DNA of 64,000 nucleotides, taken from NCBI GenBank assembly GCA_947561395.2, contig OX387192.1, forward strand, positions 16,838,221 to 16,902,220, in the 5' to 3' direction. This stretch comes from Buxus sempervirens. Lineage: Eukaryota; Streptophyta; Magnoliopsida; Buxales; Buxaceae. A model generated the notes under the pieces. The model did not search any database. It saw only the letters and a list, made by a program, of their open reading frames with translations, and was not told the DNA's origin. Below are positions 32,359 through 43,521 of this stretch, one piece after another (position 1 is the first letter of the stretch; each line of letters begins with the position of its first letter). The position numbers were made by a program, and so were the translations under genes.

Positions 32359-35161
32359 TGTGCGCACCCGATTTCGGTCGCACGGCGAGGCGCACGAAAA
32401 ACGACGCGTGCCTCGGGATTTGTTTGGAGTCGCCACTGCCTGATGGGGTGCAGGCAGACACTTGGGTGCCTAAGTTCTTCTATTAAGGCTTGGTCTGCGG
32501 CTTGAGATTCTAAGTAGGTTCTCGGTTGCGGTCTGGGGAAGTCCGTAGACACCCCAGTCCACCCCGTCAAGTGACGGGTCCCATAAGTTTCCCTAGTTTG
32601 AGTCAACTCAGTTGGTCTCTCACTCACCCGATTCCTATTCCAGCATGCAATTTTGATTAAGTCTGGCGGGACCGCCAAAGTGGTGTGGGTCCCTTTACTT
32701 GATTTTATCTTTTTAATTAAGATGATCTGGGCCTGGTGGGGTGGGCCCCGTTGGAAGGCCCACGGTATCCCTTAGTGGGCCAAGTGTGGCCCGTATGTTC
32801 CTTGGTTGGCCAAGTGTGGCCCTTTGGATTTTGGCTCACTTTGAATTGATTTTATTTTAGAGTTCAAGTTGGATTAGTTAAGTGGATTTCATGCCAAAAG
32901 CGGGCCGGGATTGCTTTGTGGGCCCTTGAGTGGGCCCCACAATTGGTTGCCAAGTGATTTTGATTTTATCTTTCTTATCTGTGCCAACACGGGCCAAGTA
33001 CTGGGCTTGGGGCCCTTTACTTGGGCTTGGGCTTGAAAGCCCAAGGCTTCCTGACTTAGGGTTTGGAAACCCTAAGTTGGTCGGGTTCATGGGCTTAGTG
33101 GGCCCGATAGGCCCTACCCGTGGTCTCGGCCAAACCACATCCTACTTTAATCATGCATGGCCCAATTAGGGCTTGGGTGGGCCTCAAGTGGTCTGGCCCA
33201 CTCAAATCTTTTATTATCTTAGTTAAGCATGAATGGGTTGGTCGGCTTGGTGGGCCCCATTGGAAGGCCCACCGGAAATCAATTTGGACCGGGTTGGTCC
33301 ATGGCCCATGTTGGGTTTCTGGGTGACCCGGGAACCCTATTGGTTCATCCGGTTCGGTTTGGAAATAAAACCCACATTCAGCAATAATCACATAAGAAAA
33401 TACACAAAATTGGCTCATTGTGCTGGGTCCAAGGGGAGGTACCCGGGGGCCCTGTGGGCGAAGCGAAGCGGAGCCCACGGGGTGGGGTACCTCCCTGTAC
33501 CAAGGTACGAGTTGGATGCGCAGCGAACAAAGGGGTAGGGGAAATTTTTGACCTGGCGCTCACCCGATACCAGGTGAGCGCGAGCTGGGCGGGAGGTGAG
33601 CGCGAGATGGGCACGAGGTGGGCGCCAGAATTTTCACTTGGTTTTAGGTGGGCGCGAGCTGAGCGCCAGGTGGGCGCCAGATGAGCGGCAGGTCACTGCA
33701 ATTTTCAACTCTCTGTTTTTTTGAGATCTCCAACTCTGGCCGATTTTTTTAGGTCTGTAACTGTTCCACTAGCCTCCTAACATGCTCAGAACACTTCCCA
33801 ACTAGTTTTAGATTTAATCTAAACACATTTTTATGAAAATCAAACCTCATTGTAAACCTGCAAATCCGAACACCTAAACACTAACAGAACATGCAAGGAA
33901 GGGGACTGGGGGCTTTATGGGATACAGATGATGCAAACATCAGGGAGAACATGCTCCCCCCTCGAATCACACAATCACTGCTACTATACGAAATAACAGA
34001 AAAGAACCGATAGCAATGGAATTATTTATTTTGGAACAGGGGCCATTGAGAACATTACCTGGGTGTTCCTAACACCTCTCCGAAGTGGGTGAAGCCTCCT
34101 TGGAGCGCGCGAGCGGCCGCCGGAGCAACCTTCTTCTCACACCAAGAGCGCGGCCTCCTTCAGATTTGACGAGGAAGAAGAGGAAGGGAGGGGACCTGTG
34201 TGTCTGGTCTTTATCTTCAAAACCCCGAGCCCAGAAAAATGCCCAACCGAAACTCTCCTACAAAAAATTTTTCCAAACCCGAAATCAGCCAACCTCTGCG
34301 CGAGAGAGAACCAAAAAAAAATGCAGAACCTTTTGCCCTGAATCCTCGCGTGGCTTTTATAGATGAAGGGAGAAAGGGGTACGCGCCGCATGCCACGTCC
34401 GCTCGAGAGACAAAATCATGACGGAAAAATTAATGCGGCCGCTCATTTGTTTTAAAAATCCGAAAATTAGGATATGGTCCCTGGTAATTTTCAATTCAAT
34501 CCGATATTCTCGGCTTTTTACAGATTTAATCCCTGGGATATTTCGTATATTTGGATATTTACGGATTTAATCCCTGAGATCTTTTCCTGCACAACTCGCC
34601 ACGTGTGCAGCTTTTTGCCACGTGCGCAGATTGCCAGTTTTACTGCTCGGGAACTTCGCCAGCTCATATTTTCTTCATCCGGGCTCCGATTTTGGCAAAC
34701 TCAGTTGCGTTAGAATCGTATCGGAGCCCTCTATCCGATGACCTAGGAGTAGGCCTCCGGATCGGATTTTAGCAGAAAGTCAACTTTTGGCTCTGCTCAA
34801 GTTTGACCGCCCGCAGAACCTTCATCCGGACCCCGATTCCTACAAACTCAGTTGCGTTGGAACCGTGTCGAGATTCTCTATCCAATGATATAGAGCAAGG
34901 TACTTGTCACGGAATCCGAGGAAAAGTCAACTCTCGGCTCTTCCTCAAGTTTGACCGCCCGCCGAACCTTCGTCCGGACTCCGATTCCTGCAAACTCAGT
35001 TGCATTGGAATCGTGTCGAGATTCTCTATCCAATGATATAAAGCAAGGTGGCCAAATATCACTTAATGAAAAAGTCAACTTTTTGTCCCCTTAGGGGTTT
35101 GACTTTTTGCCAGGGTTTTCATTTTCAGCAATTCCAGGGGTGCAAAAATAAGGTGCTTACA
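32359..35161 (-). repeat. 3' LTR of the gag-only element
   Basis: 2,803 bp. On the minus strand it starts at 35161 with TGTAAGCACC after the purine-rich GGCAAAGAGGGACTGC (35162-35177), which I take as the polypurine tract. TATAAAAG lies at 34354-34361 (minus). Compared with the 5' LTR it has one extra 148-bp unit near 34900-35050. It lacks 62 bp of the GC-rich array, a 22-bp segment and 12 bp of the promoter palindrome. ORFs inside are incidental. Confidence 0.9.
33554..33695 (-). repeat. GC-rich 11/22-bp array in the 3' LTR
   Basis: Units of the type GGTGAGCGCGA and GCTGGGCGGGA alternate with an 11-bp step. The first copy forms an inverted repeat, GCGCTCACC-N8-GGTGAGCGC. The 5' LTR carries the same array, longer by 62 bp, at 44742-44935. 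Confidence 0.8.
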
Positions 35162-35177
35162 GCAGTCCCTCTTTGCC

Positions 35178-38174
35178 GGAGTCACGTTGGGGATGAACGG
35201 CAAAGAAAAAGAAGAACCTTGTTTTTGCGCCTTGCACTTCTGTCGTCATGATTGACGAGCTTAATTCCTTTTGATTTTCATAAAAGGGAGTGGAGACGAC
35301 AAGCGTTGATCTCCAAAGTAGTGAAAACACCAACTGGTTTCCACTAAGATATCAAAGTTTGCTCACCCACTTCGGGCTTCTGGGAGCAACTTCTGATTTT
35401 GATTCAAATTAAAAAGGATGGGGTTGGACTTAAGCTCATCGACCCGTTTCGACGTTGATGCAAGGCACTCAACAGTTTTCTCTTTCTCTTGTTTGTTCCA
35501 TTAGAGTTTTTAGGTGATTTCAGACTTCTGATTTGGGATTTGCTTTCAAATTTTTAGACTTGGGACTTCCGAGGACAGTTTTTTTTTTTAATTTTTTTAT
35601 TAAAGGGTTTGGATTAAGGACTGGAAGGAACGAAGAATGAGGAGATGCTCTTGGCGAGGAGGTGCTCTTAGCGCTGCTCGGTGCCTCAAGGGAGCCCACA
35701 CACCTGTCCTACTCTATTTACAAAAGTGGGAAATGAAAAATTTACAAATGGGGCCATCATGCCCGAAGATTTCTTCTTTTTGTCTTCTTCTTCTTCAGGG
35801 GTTCTTTGTCTCTTTCTGCTTTTCCAAAGGGGAGGGTGCTTCTGTCAGTCCCCGTTTTAATAAGGTAGGGGTTTCCCAGTTCGAAGTAACTCCACTGGGG
35901 ATTGGTGGGAGTCCCTACCATCTCACTTTTTTGCATGACTCAGCTCCTTCTTGTCGAGCGTGAGTTGATCGGCCTTCTAGCTCTTGTCTTTCTGAGTGGA
36001 GGCCCTCCCTGTTCTGAGGAGGAGATCATCCTCTAAGCAAAATTGGGGCTTCTTTTGAAAGGACCGTTCCACTGAGGATTTGCGGAAGCCTTCTTGCATT
36101 TGTCTTTCTTTTGCAAAACCAGCCTCTTCAGACTGGGCAAGGTCTTGACATACAGCTTCAGGTTTCTTGGACACTCTGCTTGGGGAAAAGAATCAGTTTT
36201 AGGGACAGAGGAAGTCTTTGCCATTCCCCTTGCCGGTGTATTACTGCATTGGCTTTCCGCCGTTCTGCCTTTCTTCTGCTCTTGACTTCGAGGTGCTTCC
36301 GGACCTCTTTCTGATTCTTTTGCCTTGCCTGGGCCTACAAAATTCTCACAAAGCAGTGAGGTATCTGAAATTTGAACAGAGGTAAGCATCCGCGGTTTAC
36401 TTGCTTTTAATGTGTATGCCAGTGCACATGACTGAAATGACACAATTTTCAAAAGTTTTTTTTTTTTTTTTTTTGGAAAATTGTACAAGTGATTTTAAAA
36501 GAGAGGCGAGACCAACGGTCATGGTGAATTGCCTTGTTAGCTCGAGGTATTTCGGGACGGTGTGCTCGACACACAATCCCATGAGACTCTTGGCTCGCGC
36601 CAACAAAGGCTGAAAAGATGAAGGGTGCTTCAAAGGGTGTTCCCCCTTTCCCAGTTTTTGTTTTCTCTCACCTTGACCCAATTCTTCAGGGTTGTTTCAG
36701 GATTTTGCAATTGAGGGTTTTTCCCTTTTCCTTTTCCCTTGGGTTAGTGCCAGTCCCAGTTTACGGCTTTTGGCCGATTCGTACATCATGTCCCATAGAT
36801 CCGAGAGGTCTTTACATTGGGACGAAACATTGGCTTGGTTTTAAATCTAAGAAATGAAGGGATATAAGGCCCAAATTCTTATCTTTTCATTTTCAGGTTT
36901 TGCTTTGTGTCTTGCAAAAGCTCGTTCTTCTTTTTAGATTCCTTCATCATAGATCTGCATGAATCCCATTGTCACATTTTCTGCAATCAGAAAGGACTTT
37001 TTGATAGGATGAAACGAAGGCTGGGGTTTTTAGCTCATGAAAGAAAGGGAATATGGCTCAAAGCTCTTTGTAAATGGGTCGAGTCATGTTCCACCTTTTT
37101 CTTGACAGCTGGGGCTTTGCCAATACTTCTTTGCTTTCCTTCACTTTCCTTTTTGAGGCCTTTTGTGGCCTTTTCCTTTTGCTTTTGCTCTATCATCATT
37201 TTTTTTTGTTTTTCTGTCCTTTGCTCTGGGATCATCTTGAATTTTTGCCTTGATTAGCAAGTCCCAGTGTATTTCCTGCTTTCTTTTTCTCTTCTTTGTT
37301 TCTACTCATTCAAGTCTTCTCTTCTTTACCCAGCGCCAGATTTAGGGCTCATGACTTAGTGGGTTGGAAGAAAGAAAATTAGGCTCAAGTGGTTTGACTA
37401 GAGATATGACTTTGAAAACTGGGAAAATAAAGCAAGGATGGCCTTTCATCCTTTCGCAGAAGTTGTGACAACTTGAAATATTCATGCAAATTTACTCGGG
37501 AATCTATTTATCCTTTTCCTTTTCTTTTGTAGCTTTGCCCCAGTGTGGGGTGGCTAGACACAACACGGGTATTTGAACAACACGATCAAGCCCAAAGTGT
37601 TTTGACTAGCGGATCTTAAAATTCAAGGATGCACGAAGGATGGCCTCTCATCCTTTCTTAGAGACATGATGTTAAAGCCGGCCTTGGCCCTTAACTGGTT
37701 CTTGCACTTTCGCTTTCTTTTTCTTTCTTTTCTCTCAAGGATCGCCCTGCCTTATTGCAAAGGTAGGATTTCAGGAAGAAAATTATGGTCTGGATCAGGA
37801 AGGAATTGCCTTTAGCTCAGCCAAGGTTCTCATGGGACAGTGCACTGCACCCAGCTGAAGACACCTTTGAGCAACTTGGCATTCTTCCATGATCGTGATC
37901 ATTGCCAAAAGAAGGGTGTGGTCTCAGAGCAATATCATCACCGACCACTCACTGGTATTTTTTTCAAAAGGAATTTTCTTTTCTTTTTGTGTTTTTCAAA
38001 AGGATTTTTACAAAGCTTGCATGAAAGTAAAAAGCATTTAAAATATTTACAAAACAGACACTCCTACCAGGGATACTTGGTGCAAAAAGCAAAGTTCAAC
38101 TTATCCTGGTCATGGTAGTCTTGAAGATTTTGGATTTTGGGATTGCTCTTTGCCTTGCAGTTTTACCAACTTGT
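35178..38174 (-). other. Region between gag and 3' LTR; no pol
   Basis: About 3 kb with no reverse transcriptase, RNase H or integrase motif in any frame that I can see. Plus-strand ORFs (such as 35637-35963 and 36907-37257) are pyrimidine-rich shadows. In an autonomous Ogre this span would hold pol, so I infer loss or replacement. A run of about 20 T lies near 36457. Confidence 0.6.
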
Positions 38175-39827
38175 TCAGCTGGTGCCACTTGAAGACGCCC
38201 GATTGTGGTCCGGGAGAGGATTCGTGGTGGTGGCCGCGAGAGGAGTCGATACTGGGGGATCGACTGAGATACGTTTGCTGTCGATCAGGTCTTGTACATC
38301 GTGCTTTAAATCCCAACAACGGTTGGTGTGGTGTCCAGGAGCCCCCATATGATACTCGCAGCACTCATTGGGGTTGTAGGAGCGACTATTGGCCGGTTGG
38401 TGAGTTGGCGGCTTCTTTTGCAGGTATCCCTTCTTCAATAGCGTTGGCAGCAGTTCTGTCAACGGGTAAGGGAGAGGTGTGAACACCCTATTCCATCTTG
38501 CTTGCATTTCTTCTCTGGACCGCCTCAGCTGTCCTGCAAATTGTGCTCCCTGACCACCGTTCTGATTCTCTCTCCTGTCGGGTGTCGAAAAGTGGAAGGG
38601 CCTATTCTGCTGGACGTAGTTGACGGCCTCGTCCTCTCTCTTTCTATCCATTCCCCTTCCCGTGACAGGGGTCCTTCTCTGCTCAGTTGCAAAGCCTGCC
38701 ACTCTGCCAGACTTCACCCCATCTTCTATTCGGTCTGCTACCACGACAAGGTCAGCAAAACTTGCGGCAAACTGCCCCAGTAGCAAAGTGTAGTACGGCT
38801 GCCCTAGCGTCGAGATGAACAATGTCACCATTTCCTTCTCCAACATGGGTGGTTGCACCATACCGGCCATTTCTCGCCATCTCTTTGCATATTCGCGAAT
38901 GGACTCAGTGCTCTTCTTTGTCATTTTTTGCAATTCCATCCGTGTGGGCAAGACCTCTGTGTTGAACTTGAAGTGTTCAAGGAATATGCTGGCCAGGTCA
39001 TCCCACGTTCTTATCTGGTTCTTGTCCAGACTGGCGAACCATTTCTGCGCTGAGCCTATCAGGGATCGTTGAAAGAATTGGATCATGATTCTCTCATCAT
39101 AGGCGTACTGGCACATATCCCCGTAGTATGCCCTAAGGTGAGACAATGGGCACCCGCTTCCATCAAATTTCACAAAGTCTGGGCACCTAAACTTCGGCGG
39201 AAGTTGCAGATTAGGGAAGAATCCTAGTCTGTCCAATGAGGCTTCCTTTGGTATAGGACCTTGGTTCACAATCCGCATTTGTTCTTTTAGCATTTCCACA
39301 TCCGCTTGTACCTGGACTGAGATACCTGGGGCTTCCCGTGCTCGGTACCATTCTTCTTCGTCGTGCCCCATTCCTTGTGGCATTACTTGCTGTGGTGGTA
39401 CGGCTAGGGGTGCCGGAATCTGTAAGGGCTGCTTTGGTTGGCCTGGCAAACGATGTGGGATCCGTGGTTCTGGTGGCTATAGGTTCAACTGTGGGAGAAC
39501 GGGTGGTGGCTGCTCTAGCTGTGGCTGTTGTACCGGAGGTGCCGGCTGCTGTGGCGGAGGTACCACTGGTGGTGGCTGCACAAGCTACTGCGGCACTTGC
39601 ATTCTCTCCATTTGCTGCATCATGGCAGTCATTATGGTGGTCATGTTGGCCATCTGCTGATTAAGACCAGCGATCACGGGGTGGCCTTCCAAGTCCTCTT
39701 GCCCATGAGGCGGGAGAGGTGGCGCTTGCTCAAGTTCTTCAGCAGGATCCATCTGTAATCTTCTTCTTGAACGTAGGAGGTATGGACTACGAAACGCAAT
39801 CTTGGTACCTGGATTGAAAACAGACAA
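38175..39827 (-). pseudogene. gag of the Ogre-like element
   Basis: The start is ATG 39827 (MSVFNPGTKIAFRSPYLL). Two in-frame TAG stops (39585-39587, 39477-39479) fall in a Pro/Gln-rich linker. After them 424 codons are open to 38175. The Gag domain is clear: FPNLQLPPKFRCPDFVKFDG, HLRAYYGDMCQYAYDERIMI, FQRSLIGSAQKWFASLD, DDLASIFLEHFKFN, EYAKRWREMAGMVQPP. A terminal CEYHMGAPGHHTNRC motif corresponds to the zinc-binding motif of Tat/Ogre Gags. The protein would form particles; with the two stops only the part after 39477 is open. Confidence 0.88.
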
Positions 39828-39918
39828 GTCAGTATAAGGAATGCATATTACAATGAAATATAATGCATGTCTGTGCAGATTAACTGTGATGATTTTCCTT
39901 TATTTGATTCCCTTTTTA

Positions 39919-40072
39919 ACCGCCACTTCGGAGGTTAGGGAAGAAGGTTTCTTTTAACCGCCGCTTCGGAGGTAATGATTTTCTCTCAACCGCCACTTCG
40001 GAGGTGAGGATTTCTTTTTAACCGCCACTTCGGAGGTAAAGGAAGAAGGTTTTGAGCCGCCACTTCGGAGGC
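39919..40072 (-). repeat. Five small hairpins just ahead of gag
   Basis: ACCGCCACTTCGGAGGT-type units start at 39919, 39957, 39989, 40021 and 40056 (spacing 32-38 bp). Each can fold with ACC-CC pairing to GG-GGT around ACTTC. They lie about 90-250 bp upstream of the gag ATG in the element's own transcript. Confidence 0.75.
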
Positions 40073-40093
40073 AAAGGAAGAAAGTTTTTGTTC

Positions 40094-41428
40094 TTGATTT
40101 CAGAAACTGCAAGAGTTGATTTCTGAGAATTTTGGAAACTGCAAGAGTTGATTTCCAAAGAATGGTACATGCCAATGAGACAGTCCCTGTGTTTGATCTC
40201 CAGGAACTGCAAGAGTTGATTTTTGAAGTTTTCGGAAACTGCAAGAGTTGATTTCCAAAAAACTCGAGGAGTTGATTTCTGGGAAACTGCAAGAGTTGAT
40301 TTCTGAGAAATTCCGAGCAGTTGATTTCTAAGAAACTATAGGAGCTGATTTCTGGGAAACTCCGAAGAGTTGATTTCTGAGAAACTATAGGAGTCAATTT
40401 CTGAGAAACTCCGAGGAGTTGATTTCTGATAAACTACGAGAGTTGATTTCCGCGAAACTCAAAGAGTTGATTTCTGGGAATCGGCGAGAGTTGATTTCTA
40501 AGAAACTCCGAGGAGTTGATTTCTGAGAAACTATAGGAGCTGATTTCTAAGAAACTCCGAGGAGTTGATTTCTAAGAAACTATAGGAGCTGATTTTCGAG
40601 AAACTCGAAGAGTTGATTTCTGGGAAATTGCAGGAGTTGATTTCTGAGAGAGTTGATTTCCGAGAAACTCGAAGAGTTGATTTCTGGGAAACTGTAGGAG
40701 TTGATTTCTAAGAAACTCCGAAGAGTTGATTTCTAAGAAACTATAGGAGTTGATTTCCGAGAAACTCGAAGAGTTGATTTCTGGGAAACTGTAGGAGTTG
40801 ATTTCTAAGAAACTCCGAGGAGTTGATTTCTAAGAAACTATAGGAGTTGATTTCCGAGAAACTCGAAGAGTTGATTTCTGGGAGACTGTAGGAGTTGATT
40901 TCTAAGAAACTCCGAGGAGTTGATTTCTAAGAGAGTTGATTTCCGAGAAACTCGAAGAGTTGATTTCTGGGAAACTGTAGGAGTTGATTTCTAAGAAACT
41001 CCGAAGAGTTGATTTCTAAGAAACTATAGGAGTTTATTTCCGAGAAACTCGAAGAGTTGATTTCTGGGAAACTGTAGGAGTTGATTTCTAAGAAACTCCG
41101 AGGAGTTGATTTCTAAGAAACTATAGGAGTTGATTTCCGAGAAACTCGAAGAGTTGATTTCTGGGAGACTGTAGGAGTTGATTTCTAAGAAACTCCGAGG
41201 AGTTGATTTCTAAGAAACTATAGGAGTTGATTTCCGAGAAACTCGAAGAGTTGATTTCTGGGAAACTGCAGGAGTTGATTTCTGAGAAACTCCGAGGAGT
41301 TGATTTCTGAGAAACTATAGGAGTTGATTTTCGAGAAACTCGAAGAGTTGATTTCTAAGAAACTATAGGAGTGGATTTCCGAGAAACTCGAAGAGTTGAT
41401 TTCTGGGAAACTGTAGGAGTTGATTTCT
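40094..41428 (-). repeat. Leader minisatellite: 24-bp monomers in a 97-bp higher-order unit
   Basis: The monomer is GAGTTGATTTC(TAA/CGA/TGG)GAAACT followed by four or five variable bases, 24 bp in most copies. Four monomer types (ending CCGAG, ATAG, CGAA, GTAG) repeat in order. The CTCGAAGAG marker recurs at 40674, 40771, 40868, 41054, 41151 and 41248 with 97-bp steps, one interval being 89 bp. Each monomer is itself palindromic (TTTC-TAA-GAAA). The array lies between the primer site and gag. Confidence 0.88.
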
Positions 41429-41429
41429 A

Positions 41430-43500
41430 AAGTTTTTTGGAAGTTGAATTAATTTTCACTTTGATCTCTCTTTAGCCACTATCTGGGGGCAAGGGGAGAG
41501 TCCCTGTTTTTTGTTCCAGAAACTGCAAGAGTTGATTTCTGAAACTTTTTGGGAATTTGCAAGAATTTAATTTTCACTTTGATCTCTTTTTAGCCGCTAT
41601 CTGGAGGCAAGGGGAGAGTCCCTGTTTTTGTGGGTAGTCCCGGTTTGGGAAGAAGTCCCTGTTTTTTTTTTTTGGGGAAACACGAAATGATTTCTTAGGG
41701 CTGCAGCAGCACAAAGTGGCCTTGACTGAGATTTTGCCATATTTGGTCTTTCCTTGGATTTGAAATTTCTTCTTTCTTCTTTTCATCATTTTTCTTTGTA
41801 CTTTCAACTTGGGCTGCTGGTCCCTAGCAAGGGTTAGGTTTATCCTTGATTTTTCTTGACTTGTTATTTTGGGCTAGATCACAGCCAATTTATTTCATGA
41901 TTCTTCTCATTAAGCTGAAGCTGAGTAAGGCACAGGGAATTGGAGCCAGTCCCGGTGTAACTTTGATCTTTGGAAATTTTTTTGCATTATTTCTTTTGAA
42001 AATGATTTGATAAAAAAAACTTGTGCAAATGATTTCGAAGTGTGTGCATTCAATGCATGAAGATGCTTGCACAAAATTAAAGCCGAGGCTAAATGGCATT
42101 ACCATTCAAAAAACCTATATCCACAATTGCATATGAGAAAATTACATCAAAAGGGTGTGTGCACAGCCCTAAAAAGGTTGGTGCCTCGCGGGGCACGACT
42201 CCTAGACACACTTGTGTATGGAAGCACAGCTGAGTCCTGATTAGCTTTCCTTTCATTTGTTCTTTCATCCGCTTTTGCCTTCAGGTATCAAACCAAAAAG
42301 AATTTACAACTTGCCAGCGAGGGCGAAAATTTACATGATATTCACAAAAAATCTGCAAAGGATTCATCCTCAGGGCTGTTGAGAGCCAAAAGGAAGGATA
42401 CAAATTTGCTTCAAGGCGGGTAAGCCAAATTCCTAAATCTAGGGTTTAGTTCCCCTGCTCTGATCTGGCCTGCTTTCACCTGGTTGTCTGATCTAACCGG
42501 CTTTCATCTGCTCAAAAGGCTGACCCGGACTCAGAGTGCCTCCCACGGACTCAATGGGTCAAGGCCCACGGCTCGCAGGACTCCATGCATGGATCTGGGG
42601 TGGTTCCCCTGATCAAAGTTAGGTTAGCTTCCTAAATTAGGGCTAAGGCAGCCCATAATCTAGGGTTTACTCCATTTGATGCAAAAAGTGGGGGTTGCTG
42701 CCCCTGATGGACTCTTGGGTTTTAATTTGATTTTTTCTTCTTACTTCATCATTCACATCACACTCCCTCACAATCAAAGCGCGTGGTTCATTCAGAAACG
42801 CTAGGTGGGGAAGGATACCCAGCCCGAGACATATGCCTACAAGGGTCTGGACCAGTACTGGATCCTCGCGTGTCACGGCAAGAAACCAGTGGTGCTAATG
42901 GACTCCAGAAAACTGGGGGGATGGGTTTACCCTGCTTTCCCCGGCAAGCCACGGGAGCGTAGGTGCTAATACCATCCCGAGAGTCAGTTCATAGGAATCA
43001 GAAGGGTAGGCTGCTAGATAGATCTAGGTTTTGGAGAAGAAGAAGCAATATCCGCATTCACTCAATCATTCAGGGTCGGATCATTCACGCATCCTCCCTC
43101 GTGCGTGTCACCCCACGTAATTTATCACCAAACTGGAAAATAAATTCATCCACGGTGTGGTGGTGTGGCCATATGTGCATTTGGGCTGAGTGCGGTGTCT
43201 AACCGGGTGAGATCTGACTGGATTTTGTTGATAAAGGAATTTTACCGTCTCGTATAATAAGGTGCAGAATTGGCACGCAATACGAGGTTCCAGGAGAGTC
43301 CCCAGGTAAGTGGGGGTCACAGGGGACCGCTTAAATCCCACTTTCCTTAGGCGATTATCATGTCCTTGTGACAGGACTCCCCAGAATACGCAATTGCGTG
43401 TATTCCACGTCTTACTAAGCGAGGTAGTAAAACCCTAAAATCGACTAAATCCCTCTTGGGTTGACTCATTCTAACCAAGGGTTCTATTGGGCTGAGACTG
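41430..43500 (-). other. 5' leader of the gag-only element
   Basis: Untranslated-looking sequence between the primer site and the minisatellite. No convincing ORF or domain is present. Ogre elements may encode an extra ORF1 here, and I see no trace of one. Confidence 0.5.
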
Positions 43501-43518
43501 TCCCCAATGGAGTCGCCA
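43501..43518 (-). other. Primer binding site of the gag-only element
   Basis: On the minus strand TGGCGACTCCATTGGGGA lies 3 bp beyond the 5' LTR end. It resembles the site at 58974-58991 (TGGCGACTCTGCTAGGGA), showing that both elements prime from the same kind of tRNA. I did not assign the tRNA. Confidence 0.8.
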
Positions 43519-43521
43519 GGC

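Noticed and set aside
32359-35161. Separate solo LTR
   Set aside because: The matching LTR at 43522-46273 and the shared CCTAT duplication show that it is the 3' LTR of one full-length element.
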